Positions 36,228 to 46,577 of a stretch of DNA of 64,000 nt are shown piece by piece; position 1 is the first letter of the stretch; the number at the start of each line of letters is the position of its first letter. The stretch is from Carallia brachiata (lineage: Eukaryota > Streptophyta > Magnoliopsida > Malpighiales > Rhizophoraceae), in contig JADCRB010000042.1 in the NCBI GenBank assembly GCA_021464245.1, forward strand, positions 682,001 to 746,000. The letters run 5' to 3'. The notes beneath the pieces were generated by a model. It saw only the letters and a program-made list of their open reading frames with translations, was not told the DNA's origin and made no database searches. Position numbers and translations under genes: made by a program.

Positions 36228-39200
36228 ATGGAGGCAATTGGTTTAAAAAATTCAACCCTTCTTCTCTACAACTACAACAACAGCAGCACCGGAGCCCTGC
36301 CTCTTCTTCCTCCTCTTCTTCCTCTTCCTCTTTGTACAACAGCTGCTAAATCTACGGCTTATCTGACGCCACTTTCGTCATCTTCTTTCTTCTTCTTCTT
36401 CTTCTTCTTGGAAACTGTCCATGTTGAGAACGACGACGACGGCGATTAAAACTCCAACAGCAACGAGGAGGATGAAAAGGAGTGGCCCTGAAGTTGTTCG
36501 CAAATCAACAATCACGTGCTGCGGCGGCGGGGCCATGATAAAGAATATAAACGAAAGCGAATTCGCTACCGTTGTCTTACAATCGAGCGCCCTGTCCTCG
36601 TCGAGTTCGTGGCCGACTGGTGTGGCCCATGCCGCTTAATCTCTCCCTCCATGGAATGGGCTGCTCAGGTATTCTATTCTATTCTTCTCATTTCTCATTC
36701 ATTTGATTCAACACACACACACAAACATATGCACGATTATGTTATATTAGGAGTGCACATTAAATTTACTTTATTTTATATGTATGTATTGTTGTATTAT
36801 AACAATTTTGTCATTTGAGTATATATCAATGAGCAAGCATCATATCTGAGTGTTTTTGTATTGAGCGGTGTTTCGGTTGAAATTATGAATGATATTTTTG
36901 AAATAAAATTGATAATTTTTGAGATGTAAAAATATAATGTGTTTCAAAAATATCAATTTTTAATTTAAAAATATCAGTATACGTCTAGAACAAAAACACT
37001 TGGAACACTAACATTTTTTCTATATCAATATCTGCCACTTGAGTATTTGTGGATCCATCTATCTATCTTGTGCTGGTGAATGGTGATGGTGGTACTATTG
37101 TTACCATGCATGTCAATGCTTAGTGAAATGGTAGAGGAGGAGGAGGAGGAAGGAGGAGCAATAAGTTCATTTGGACACTCAATGTTTGTTATTGTGTGTA
37201 AATGTGTGTCCCTCTAATTCGTGCTCCCCACTCGATCCTACAATGGAAAATCTGGTAATATCACATCATGTTTTACGCGACTCTGCCTTGTGTCGCGGAG
37301 GGTCCACACACGTTGGCATGGCAACTGCTTGTTCATAATCGCTGTTGCAAGATGTGTAGAAAGAATTTATCATTTGATCTTCTCCTTCTTCTTCTTCTTC
37401 TTCTTCTTCTTCTTCTTCAATTCACTCTAATTTTAAAGTGGTCTCATCTTTGTGGCATAATTTATCTGATAATTCGTTGATGATGATAACAACAACAGTA
37501 GCACTCAATTGAGTGTTGGCAACTGAAAAATGAGATGTATAGGTCATTCTTATTTGTATAATGCACTAGAGTTTCCAAGTGGATTTGCCTTACCATGTAC
37601 ATAAATGTTTTTTTTTTTTTTTTAAAATATTGAGAATGATGCTTTCTGTATTTATCCCTTTGTGAGACTCAAAAGGAAATTTGTGAATGCACTTTAACTA
37701 CCTTGGGGTGCTTATGCTCTTTTGTCTTCAATATGCTGCCATGTCTAGGGGATTGACTAGGATATCCAATTCTAGTTTCATAGCTTTACTAAATTTGTGG
37801 AAATTGTTGTGAGTTAGTTGAAGCACTTCTTTTCAGATCTTTTCTTCTTCGGCTTCATTGCGAAGAGATTGTCTACGACGGTCCTTGCTTTATTTTTGTA
37901 CCTGTCGAACCTCTGGGTCTAGTCTTCCTGTTGTGTTACCATTTTTACTCTTTTTTGTTACTCCCTTGCCTGACCCATTATACAATGAAGTTTTTATTGT
38001 GCATTAGAGAATAATGACAAATAGGCTGATATTGCGGGTAATTATAGCACCTTTTGGCCTCTTTTGATACTAGCCAAAAGTCGTCAATTTTTTGTTTATT
38101 GTAATCAAAATAGAATGGCGAAATCTTTTCCCCCTTTACTTTGAAGGCTATATTGGGATCAATAGAAGCTATGGAATTAAATTTATGAGCTCAATGGCAT
38201 AATTGCCTGGTTTTGTTCCATGAGTTTGTAGAAGAATCATCCAATTGTCAAACCCTCTGTTGGAAGCTGTTGCTATGCACATAATTCTTATTATAAGCTA
38301 TTGAAAGGAACATTTACCATCTGATTTTCTCATCATAACAGTATAAAGTTGAACAATGTAGTCTGGATATCTAGATCTTGCTTGATGATATAGAATTTGG
38401 CATGCTTGCTGATCATATCTAGCAAATTTGTTATTTTGGACTATTGGATTGAAACTGTATCAATTATCAAGGATGCTGTGGTTTCATATCATTAATTTTA
38501 AGATTTAATTGGTTGTCTGTCAATTTTTGATTAAAAAATGTTCCAGGCTTAACGAAGGTGAGAGTAGAAGATGAGGTTAACATATACTTTTCATAATAAA
38601 CTGATGTCTTTTTGGATCTTGGTAATCATGGTACTAGAAAATGTTGTTAGACATGTCGTTCTAATCGATACAAGTGCTTTTTTGCATTGCATTGAAGAAC
38701 CAGGCAGAGAAGCATAAAATTTGAACCAATATTCATGCATTGCAAATTCGAGGTTAAGAGAAACAACCAGTAAGATCGTTGAACTTGTGGACAAATCAAA
38801 GGAAATCATCCGGAGGACACCGGCAGACATATATATAATGGTTCGAATTAAAGATTCATGATTCTTCCCAGCTCTACTCTAATTGGTTATAAAGAACACA
38901 ACAGCTGGCAGAGTCCACCACTTGCGATGATGTTTAATATTAAATCAATGATTAGAAAGCTCATAAGAGCTTGAGCTTTCCCTTGGCTGTTTATGTTTGA
39001 AAACAGAAAAAAAAAACATTTAAATGCAAAACTGTAAGAAATCTTACTTTCATTTGACAATGATTAGACGAGAAGTCTAAGTAATTTCAATGTCCTGTTT
39101 GTTTTTTTTTTTTGCTCCACTAGAAGGTCTTGGGTTCTAATCTTGAGAAAGGGGTGTAGGATTTTTGGGAATTGGCATGAAAGTCTAAGTTTTAACCATT

Positions 39201-39675
39201 GATGTGTCCCTTGACAGACTCATGTTCCTTCCTTCTCTCTATGTGTTTGTGAATCATATTAAAGAGCATTGTAGTGCATGAGACCCTCTACAACATGGAG
39301 TCCAAATGTACACAGCCTTATTCCTTTTTATAGAGAGACTGTTTTTGGGTCTCCAATCTGTGACCTCCAAGTCATAATTGAGTAACTTTAGCACTTTATA
39401 AATTAATTATATATTTTTATAAAAGAGATTGCTCCTGTTTGTTCTCAACTATACGTGTTAATTTGCAGGAATATAGGGACAGATTGATGATTGTAAAGAT
39501 AGATCATGATGCTAATCCACAGTTAATTCAGAAGTATGAAGTCTATGGATTGCCAACTTTAATTCTTTTCAAGAATGGGCAAGAAGTCCCAACAAGCAGG
39601 AAGGAGGGTGCAATTACAAAGGTGAAGCTTAAAAATTATCTTGATGTTCTATTGGATTCTGTATCAGTTGCATAG
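36228..39675 (+). CDS. TRX-x: Chloroplast thioredoxin x (two exons; frame broken twice in exon 1)
   Basis: Plastid disulfide reductase. In Arabidopsis, x-type thioredoxin passes electrons to 2-Cys peroxiredoxin. Exon 1 is 36228-36668 and exon 2 is 39469-39675, both with GT-AG borders in phase 0 and a 2.8-kb intron. The active site ADWCGPCRL is near the end of exon 1. Exon 2 has KIDHDANP, the cis-proline [12 protein letters not shown], and the x-type ending [16 protein letters not shown]. Exon 1 is not open in one frame. The transit peptide starts MEAIGLKNS in frame 1 of the gene, but the conserved segment before the active site ([16 protein letters not shown]) is in the next frame, and the active site returns to the first. 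One extra base (or two missing) in the TTC run (about 36380-36410) and one missing base in TTACAATCGAGCGC (about 36577-36590) would repair it. This may be assembly error or a real lesion. Family assignment is secure. Confidence 0.9.
36849..37020. mobile_element. MITE family M3, copy 3 (in TRX-x intron)
   Basis: Begins agtgtttttgtattgagcgg and ends aaaacacttggaacactaac, with the core gaaataaaattgataatttt and the arm tttcaaaaatatcaattttt. Closest in form to the copy at 33577. Confidence 0.5.
37381..37425. repeat. (TTC)n microsatellite in TRX-x intron
   Basis: About twelve CTT/TTC units at about 37381-37420. A shorter TTC run lies in exon 1 of the same gene (about 36383-36409) at the place where its frame shifts. 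Confidence 0.85.
39085..39200 (+). mobile_element. SINE-like remnant in TRX-x intron
   Basis: A T-run (about 39100-39112) is followed by gctccactagaaggtcttgg and gttctaatctt, a decayed B-box-like motif. It resembles tRNA-derived SINE heads but is short and has no clear ends. Confidence 0.3.
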
Positions 39676-40204
39676 GTTTCTTTTACATATACTGCTCAGC
39701 AGATTTCACTTGTTCCTTCGGATTCTGATGTTTGGCCATAAAATGTTATGAGCAGATATCCCCCATATATCGATGTATTATATTGTACAATGTAATGAGA
39801 TCTCTGTATCCATCCGGTTGTAGAATATAAGCTGCAAAAGCATCACTAAGAGCATGGTTTCAGCTCCATTTGAATTTATATTCATGGTATGGTGAGAAAC
39901 TCTTTCCTTTCTTTGTTTATTTGACCATTTGAGATTGCATTCTTGCTGTCCTGAAAATGGGTAGCTTTAACGCATGACTAAGGATTCTTACTTGACCTTC
40001 TGCCAAAAATTAGGGTCCTCACATGATATTTTTGTCAATTTCATGATTATGAACTTTTTTTTTTTTGTTTTTTTTTGTTTAAACGATGTGTGGTTTATTG
40101 GTCCTTTTGCAAGTTTGTGTCTATGTTAGTCTATTGTATATACCATCGACAATTTCTGGACCTCCAATTTGAAAAGTCTTCGGTTTTTACATTGTTCTTA
40201 ATCG

Positions 40205-41040
40205 TGAATGATGTCGATTTCAGTTATTGGATGGGATCTTACTGCTGATGGGTTGTTTTCAGTTAAGTCCCTATATCAAGCAATGCAGGGTGGTTTCAGC
40301 ATGCCTAAAGAATCCTTGCATAAGCTTATGTGGGACACGTCGAGGTATTCTTGACGAAATCTTTGAGACATTGAATACTATGTCAACTATTGTGGTGGTG
40401 GTTGTTGTAATAGACGTTTCAGTCGTTGTCGCTTTGTTCTTATTCTTTTCAATTATCTCGGCGTCAGCCGATATATGGCTTTGCTACAAGGGGGTCCTCT
40501 GCAGTTCAAGAGAGCTATTCGTTACAGGGATTTGTTTTACATTGACGACAAGGATGTCGATTTCAAATATGTGAGCTTTTTTTTAAATAAAAAAAAAAAT
40601 TAATTCAGTTGTTTGCAATTAGAAAATTTTCTTATCATTGAAAATTTCACTAAATTTGTTATTTGGGTGGATGAGACTTGTTCAAGTATGGGTAAAGCTT
40701 AATGCAGATGGAGCCTCCAAAGGAAATCAGAGAAATGCTGCTGCCGGTGGTATGTTGAGAGACCATCTTGATGATTGGATTGGAGGCTTTAGGCAAAGAA
40801 TCAGCGTTTGTACTGCTTTTGTGGCTGAATTGTGGGGGGTGTAGAGGGGGTTAACATTGGCATGGGACGCTAATTATTGGAAGTTAATTTTGGAGGTTGA
40901 TGCTCAGCTAGTTGTAGAGGTGTTGAAGAGAGAGGCAATGTTAGTTCATCCACAGGTATAACTTAATAAGGGAGTGTAGGGATTTGCTTGCTAGAGATTG
41001 GGAGATTGGGATCTATCCATCACTCTTGACAGGAACTTTT
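40205..41040 (+). pseudogene. Degenerate LINE (non-LTR retrotransposon) remnant: zf-RVT and RNase H pieces
   Basis: Around 40230-40345 one frame reads DLTADGLFSVKSLYQAM then HKLMWDTSR, the pattern of the zinc-binding reverse-transcriptase-associated region of plant LINEs. At about 40690-40840 another frame reads WVKLNADGASKGN, GGMLRD and FVAELWGV, followed after a stop by LEVDAQLVVEVLK: the RNase H-like domain with its Asp/Glu residues. Frameshifts and stops separate the parts, and the middle (about 40350-40660) is unrecognised. It is inactive. Confidence 0.7.
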
Positions 41041-41361
41041 GTTTCAATATTTTCACTTTGTACACACAAAAAAAAAAAAAAAGCCTTTATAATGCGGTTT
41101 ACTATCTATGACGAACAATTAAATAAGAACTCGCAAGATCAGATCAACAATTTATGAAGACCAAAGCATTTTTCTTTCTCGAAACATGTACAAATATATG
41201 AAATGAATTGGATCAATCTGTCTATATAAACAATCTATTTCTGTGAATGAGAGTTAAAAGGGTAGATAGAAAAAAAAAAAGTTTCTTTTTAAAAAAATTT
41301 TCTGATTAAATTGTTTATGCAAAATTCTTTAACACAATAATAATATAAGTGGAGTTATAAA

Positions 41362-41541
41362 GAGTAATGCTAAACATCTCGAAAATTATATCATGAAATA
41401 TTCTGAAATATATAATTATGAAAAGAATAGTTAACTTGTTTCATTTTTTGATTTAATAGTGTTAAAAAATTAATAATTTTTTTTTATAATTATATATATT
41501 TAGATATTTCGTGATAAGATTTTTATGATATTTAGTATTAT
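41362..41541. mobile_element. Palindromic MITE, family S, copy 3
   Basis: Begins gagtaatgctaaacatctcg and ends tgatatttagtattatg, with paired inner arms atatataattatgaaaag and ttataattatatatattt. Same organisation as the copies at 16045 and 21229. Confidence 0.55.
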
Positions 41542-41639
41542 GAACGGTACAAAACGCCGGAACTCAAGGGTATTATTGTTTGCGCGAGTACAAGTAATTA
41601 AATTAATTATTACGTAGGAACACAAAAAAAAATTATTAT

Positions 41640-42720
41640 GTACTCCGTAGATGAGTGGGGCTTGATTTGAAAATAATTTGAATTTAAAATGACTTGAAAA
41701 TTTATAGTTAAATTTGACTGAGTTTTTATTTTTTCTTAAGAAAAAAGTAAGATAAAATAAAAGATTATAACTTTTGAGTAATAGATTGAATGTTACAAAA
41801 AAACTATTTTCACTTTAAATCTTAAACATAGATTCTTTTTTGAAATATTTTCATATTTTTATATATTCTCAAATTTTTGTTGAGTTTTTCTAGAGTTTTT
41901 TAAAAAATCTTGAATTATTTTTCAATTTTATAATTTTTATTTTTATAAAATTTTAACATTTTTTCAAATTTTTAAAATTTTCGGATGCTTTTTATAAAAA
42001 TTTCAAGTCATCATTGATGATGCGGCTAGCCAACAGATCAACTCGGATCCGAACGACGCGAATCCGAAGGACCTCAATCCAAAATAACTCATAGGTCATT
42101 TGATTCGAAGAGCGTAAACGAACCAATACATTCACTAAAAATTAATTCAAAGTTGGATATTAAAATTTGTTTAATAAATAAATTAAACTTAAATAAGGGT
42201 AAATTTAACTCGACAAAATTCATGAACAGTTCATTTAAAAATAATTTATGGTTTGTCTTAAATTTATTAAAAAATTTTATTTAATGTGAAATTAATATAT
42301 GTTTGAAAATATATTTAAGTCATAAAATAATTTTGTTACAAAAATAATAATAAGTTTATGCATATTTAACCTTGCAAAATTCCATAAATGTTGTAAATGC
42401 GGGTACTTTATGTATTAAAATTCTCTATTATGTTTATAATTATACCTGAAAAATGTTTTTTTTTATTTTTTTAATTAGTTAAATTTTATTACTTAAGCAT
42501 TTTTATAATTAAATTATATTTATAAATTACTTTTTTTTATAATTTTAATTATTTTTATTAATATTATAAAATTAAGTGATAGATTCACAAAAAATTTAAA
42601 ATTTAACTCAACTCGTTAATTAAACGAACAAAGTTAAAACAAATCAAAATTTAATCCAATTTAACTTCTTAACACTCCTTTTAAAAATTTAATCCGACTC
42701 GAAATGATCCAACCTAAATT
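41640..42720. mobile_element. Nested hAT-like remnants (family B inside a copy of the 14419-type element)
   Basis: The segment 41640-42095 follows the 14419-15051 element: a ttttttcttaag-type left part, then tcatcattgatgatgcggct with gatccgaac/gaatccgaagg heptamer-like words. At about 42110 the sequence changes to family B motifs (aataaataaattaaacttaa, gaacagttcatttaaaaata) as at 32160-32250. At about 42690 it returns to heptamer-like DNA (cgactcgaaatgatccaacc). The simplest reading is B inserted into A. All parts are diverged. Confidence 0.5.
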
Positions 42721-42979
42721 CAATTCGCCGATTCATTCTGACGGCTAGGAGAGGGAGTTAGCTGAAAATAGGCTGAGGTTGAGCCTTAATTGACGACTGG
42801 GCCATGAAAACCCAGGCCTGTCTGTAATATTTAATTATAAATTGTCACGGTGTTGGTAGGCAGGGGAGACATCAAAAACAGAGAAGACTTCTGCGGCTTT
42901 GGGGAAGAAGGAAGCGCGGAGGGCGGCGGCGGCGGCGAGGAGCTAGTGAATTGCAAGAATCAGTTAAATAGAAGAAACG

Positions 42980-45900
42980 ATGGGCAAGCAACCGGTGAGA
43001 ATGAAAGCGGTGGTGTACGCGCTGTCTCCGTTCCAGCAGAAAGTGATGCAAGGCCTCTGGAAGGACCTTCCCGGCAAGATTCACCACAAGGTCTCCGAGA
43101 ACTGGATTAGCGCTGTCCTCCTTCTCAGCCCTCTCGTCGGCACCTACTCGTCAGTATAGCTTTTCTATTCGTTAATTCTTTCACTCTTTCTCTTCCAAAT
43201 TTGTTTCTCTGTTTTTGTTTTTGGTTGCGTCGTTTCCTTTTTTTTTTTTTTTGTGTCGATCTGGGACAAGAACACAACCCGCAAGATAGATCTAGTGATA
43301 GTACTTTGCGATCCGCCCCATCTCATGGTTGTGTGGTGGTATGGTGTTGGCGGCGGCAGCGGCGGAGACTTCGTGGGGGAGGAAAAGGGCGATTAATTAA
43401 ATTGTATACAGAGAGGGGCATCACGGGTGCCGAACCCACAAACCCAGAAACATTTATCTATAATCACCCATTTAATATGACCGATAGATCTATCATTTAA
43501 TGTCATTTTTAATCTCATTTCTTATTGCTGTGTTGTGATGGTGTTGGCCGTGTTGATGGTTGTGGTTGTGATGTGTAATTAATTAGATGGTAGGTGTTAT
43601 GGTTCTGCTGCTGTTACTGTTAGTGTCTGTTGGTTGTTAGCATTAAGGAACAAGAGTTAAGTGGCCAATTTGTAACCGTAGCTCATGATCATCTCAGCCA
43701 TTTTATTTCTTCTTACTGTTGTAATTACCGTGTGTTTGCTGGCTTCATAAACATCTATTTTATACTTGATGCACTGAAATGGTTGTAAGAAATAACAGAA
43801 CTTTATTCAAATCTCGTCTTTTTCTTCTTCTCCTGTTTCTTTTTAGCAACTTCCCTCTTCTTGACTCCTAATATCTTCTCCTTGAACCCTTGGACTCTGA
43901 GACCTAGCATTTCAAATTAAAGCTATCCAATTATTTTAACCTTGTATTGATTTGCATCCTAGCGAGCATAACACAAGGAACGGCTCTGCCAAGTGTTTCT
44001 TCAACAACCAGCTTTGAAGATGTGATGCGAATGTTCATGGATCAACTTCAGGCCCAATACATGAAGGTCGGTCTCTGTAGCAGGAACATTGATTAACGCA
44101 GTATTTGGAGTTACTAAGTTCGAGATAATATGATACACTTATAGAGGAAAAATTACTGAGAATTTAGAATCTTTTGGGTTATGAGATACAACAGGTCTTC
44201 TACAAGTTTATTTAAAAAAGTAATGTGGCAGAGTAACAAGAATAATTTGAGGACCTTAAAGTCTTAATAAAGAGTAGCAATCTTACGTTGGCAGTTGGTT
44301 ATTTATCTCAATTTTTACCAGCGAGGCTATCTGGCCAGCAGCTAAAATTTTGACAACTTATATGTCTTTGAGCCAAGTCTATGAATTATCAAGCTTACAG
44401 GAGCTTCCCGTGGATGGAATGTTGTAGCATTCGAGACTTACTTATGGGAGTTGTGATGGTGACCAATCCAGTTTTTGGTTTTGTCGGCTAAACTGAAAAG
44501 CACACTTGGTCCTTCTAATGTGACACCAAACGCAATATCAGTAAGTAAACTTGTAAATCTTTGTGTGTCAGCTGTGCCTGACAAATCTATGGACTGTCTA
44601 CAAAGACCTGGACAATGCTCTTGATCTGGAGACATGTATTTTCCTTACCAACAATGTGCTTGGAACAGTCCCTGAATGTCATGGAATTGGGACATGAATC
44701 TAATGAGTGTGACCTTGGTTGAAACTTCATGTTCCTTTTTTTTTAAAAGTTAATTTAGGGCACAAATTATAGCTTCACTTGAGAAGAAGGTAGTTAATCT
44801 TGTCCTCATCTTTTAACCATGGTGCCTTCTACCAGTCTTAGACCACTTTTTCAGATCTATTTGTTGAACCAACCTCATTGCCCCCAAAAGAATCGATGAC
44901 TCTGTAATTTTTCTTAAACCATATTCATGGCCATTGAATATGAGGCCATATGGTATCTGATTATCAGATTGCTGGGATAGAAAATGTTGTTTTGAAGATT
45001 TTGCATTTCCCATCATTAACAAAGTACCAGTCCTTTGCCTCCCCCCTTCCCTTGGTGAAGAAAAAGAAAACAGGGAACTCAGAGTTTTCTGGTGGCGCAA
45101 TTTTTCAATTTCTAGAGTTGTTAAGAATTGCTATTTTGTTGTTTGCTTCCTTTTTGCACCTCGAGGGCAAAGCTAGTCATACGGAGGGAAACATGTTATG
45201 GTTTATTTCTTTCACTGTTATTTTTAGCAGCTGTTAGCTGGCATCAAACAATGAGAATGAAATGACAAATCTGGAGTGGGAGATCATTGTCAATGTAGCC
45301 TTTTATTTCTTGTTCTGATTACTGTGTGATTATTGGATTTATAAACAGTGAGCTTGTACTGGAAAGATGTTAAGAGCTAATAGAAACCTTTCCAAACGTC
45401 TTCTTTTCTTCTCTTCTTTCCTGCTATTTCCTTCTTCATGAATGCTAATTCTGTCTCCTCGATCTCCTAAATTCTTCCTGGACTCTAAGCCTTGACATTG
45501 GGAAGACAAGAATACTCTCACACCTTGAAACCTTTATGCAAGACAAAGCCTAGTGAAGTTACTATATCATTTAATTTGTGACCCAGGGTAGGAACCATAG
45601 AACGTCTTTTGGTAAGCAAATGAGTGTGCCCAACTCTTGTCATTTCTTTTCATACTCTTTAGTAGAACCATCCATTTGTCATTGTTTGAGTTGCTTTGCG
45701 TACCAGCAAATTATGTCTCATCTTTCTGCCATGAAAAAGCAGCCTTAGGAACTGTTGGATTGTAAATTTTGTGCAACATGCTATAAGACATAGGTTTTTT
45801 TATTTTATTTTATTTTTATCACCAATTTAAGCAAATATTCACTTTTGCTTTGAGGAATTCTTTGAAGAGCTTAAAAGTTCACTCTTATTCATCATATTCT

Positions 45901-46577
45901 TGATAAAATTGCACTTCCTTTTATGTAAGAGGTTCTTCAGTGTATCTCTAGTAGCATGTCACTAATTTCATTTTCTGGTGCTTTTTATGGCATACAGATA
46001 TTAATGATCATCATCTTATGATAATTTTATGTTCCCGATTCCATTACACCCTTTTTTCAAATCCTTTTACCTTGATCCTCAATGTATTTATACAAACACA
46101 CTGGGAGTGTTTCAGTCTACTTTGCCATGATATTTGTGGTTTTGGAGATATGAATGGTAATCCCAAGGTATAATAATGCCATTAAGAAACCAGCATAAAG
46201 CAGGAAAACAATATTTTGGGTACACCGTCTTCACAGATATTTGTGAATTTCCTCTCTTAACCAAGCAAAAGACTTAATGAGATTCTCAGGTCGTCAAATG
46301 AACATGCTTGCTTTTTTGTTTTTTCTGTTTGAATTTGGCTCAATAACAAAATTATAATTATGCCAATTGACTTATCCTCCCCCCCCCCCCCCCCCCAAAA
46401 AAAAAACAACCACCACCGCCAACCACAGGACTGTAAAAGCTTCCACATTTGTCATGATTGATTTTCTTTGTTGTTAACAACCATCAGTTTGACCCAATCA
46501 TGTTTTCCGGTTTTCATATGTTATGCAGGTACGTGCAGCACTACCAGGAAAAGGAGAAGCTGGCGCACAGGTACTGA
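42980..46577 (+). CDS. QCR8: Cytochrome b-c1 complex subunit 8 (QCR8), two exons
   Basis: Small subunit of mitochondrial complex III (ubiquinol-cytochrome c reductase), in the inner membrane next to cytochrome b. Exon 1 is 42980-43149 and exon 2 is 46529-46577. The junction splits a serine codon (TC|G), giving 219 nt and 72 aa, the normal plant length. The start MGKQPVRMKAVVYALSPFQQ and the motif LWKDLPGKIHHKVSENWI are strongly conserved. A single membrane helix (about 42-57) covers WISAVLLLSPLVGTYSY, and the tail is charged (EKEKLAHRY). The frame is intact. The intron is 3.4 kb and contains an exon-like cassette (43963-44066) and an 18-C/10-A homopolymer junction (46379-46406). Confidence 0.95.
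43963..44066 (+). other. Exon-like cassette inside the QCR8 intron
   Basis: A 104-nt open block with consensus borders: acceptor gcatcctag before it and donor gtcggt after it. In one frame it reads TQGTALPSVSSTTSFEDVMR followed by FMDQLQAQYMK, which looks like genuine protein. If spliced between the QCR8 exons it would enter another frame and hit TGA after about 18 codons, so it cannot be a normal QCR8 exon. It may be a captured exon of another gene or a poison exon. I do not recognise the source. Confidence 0.35.
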
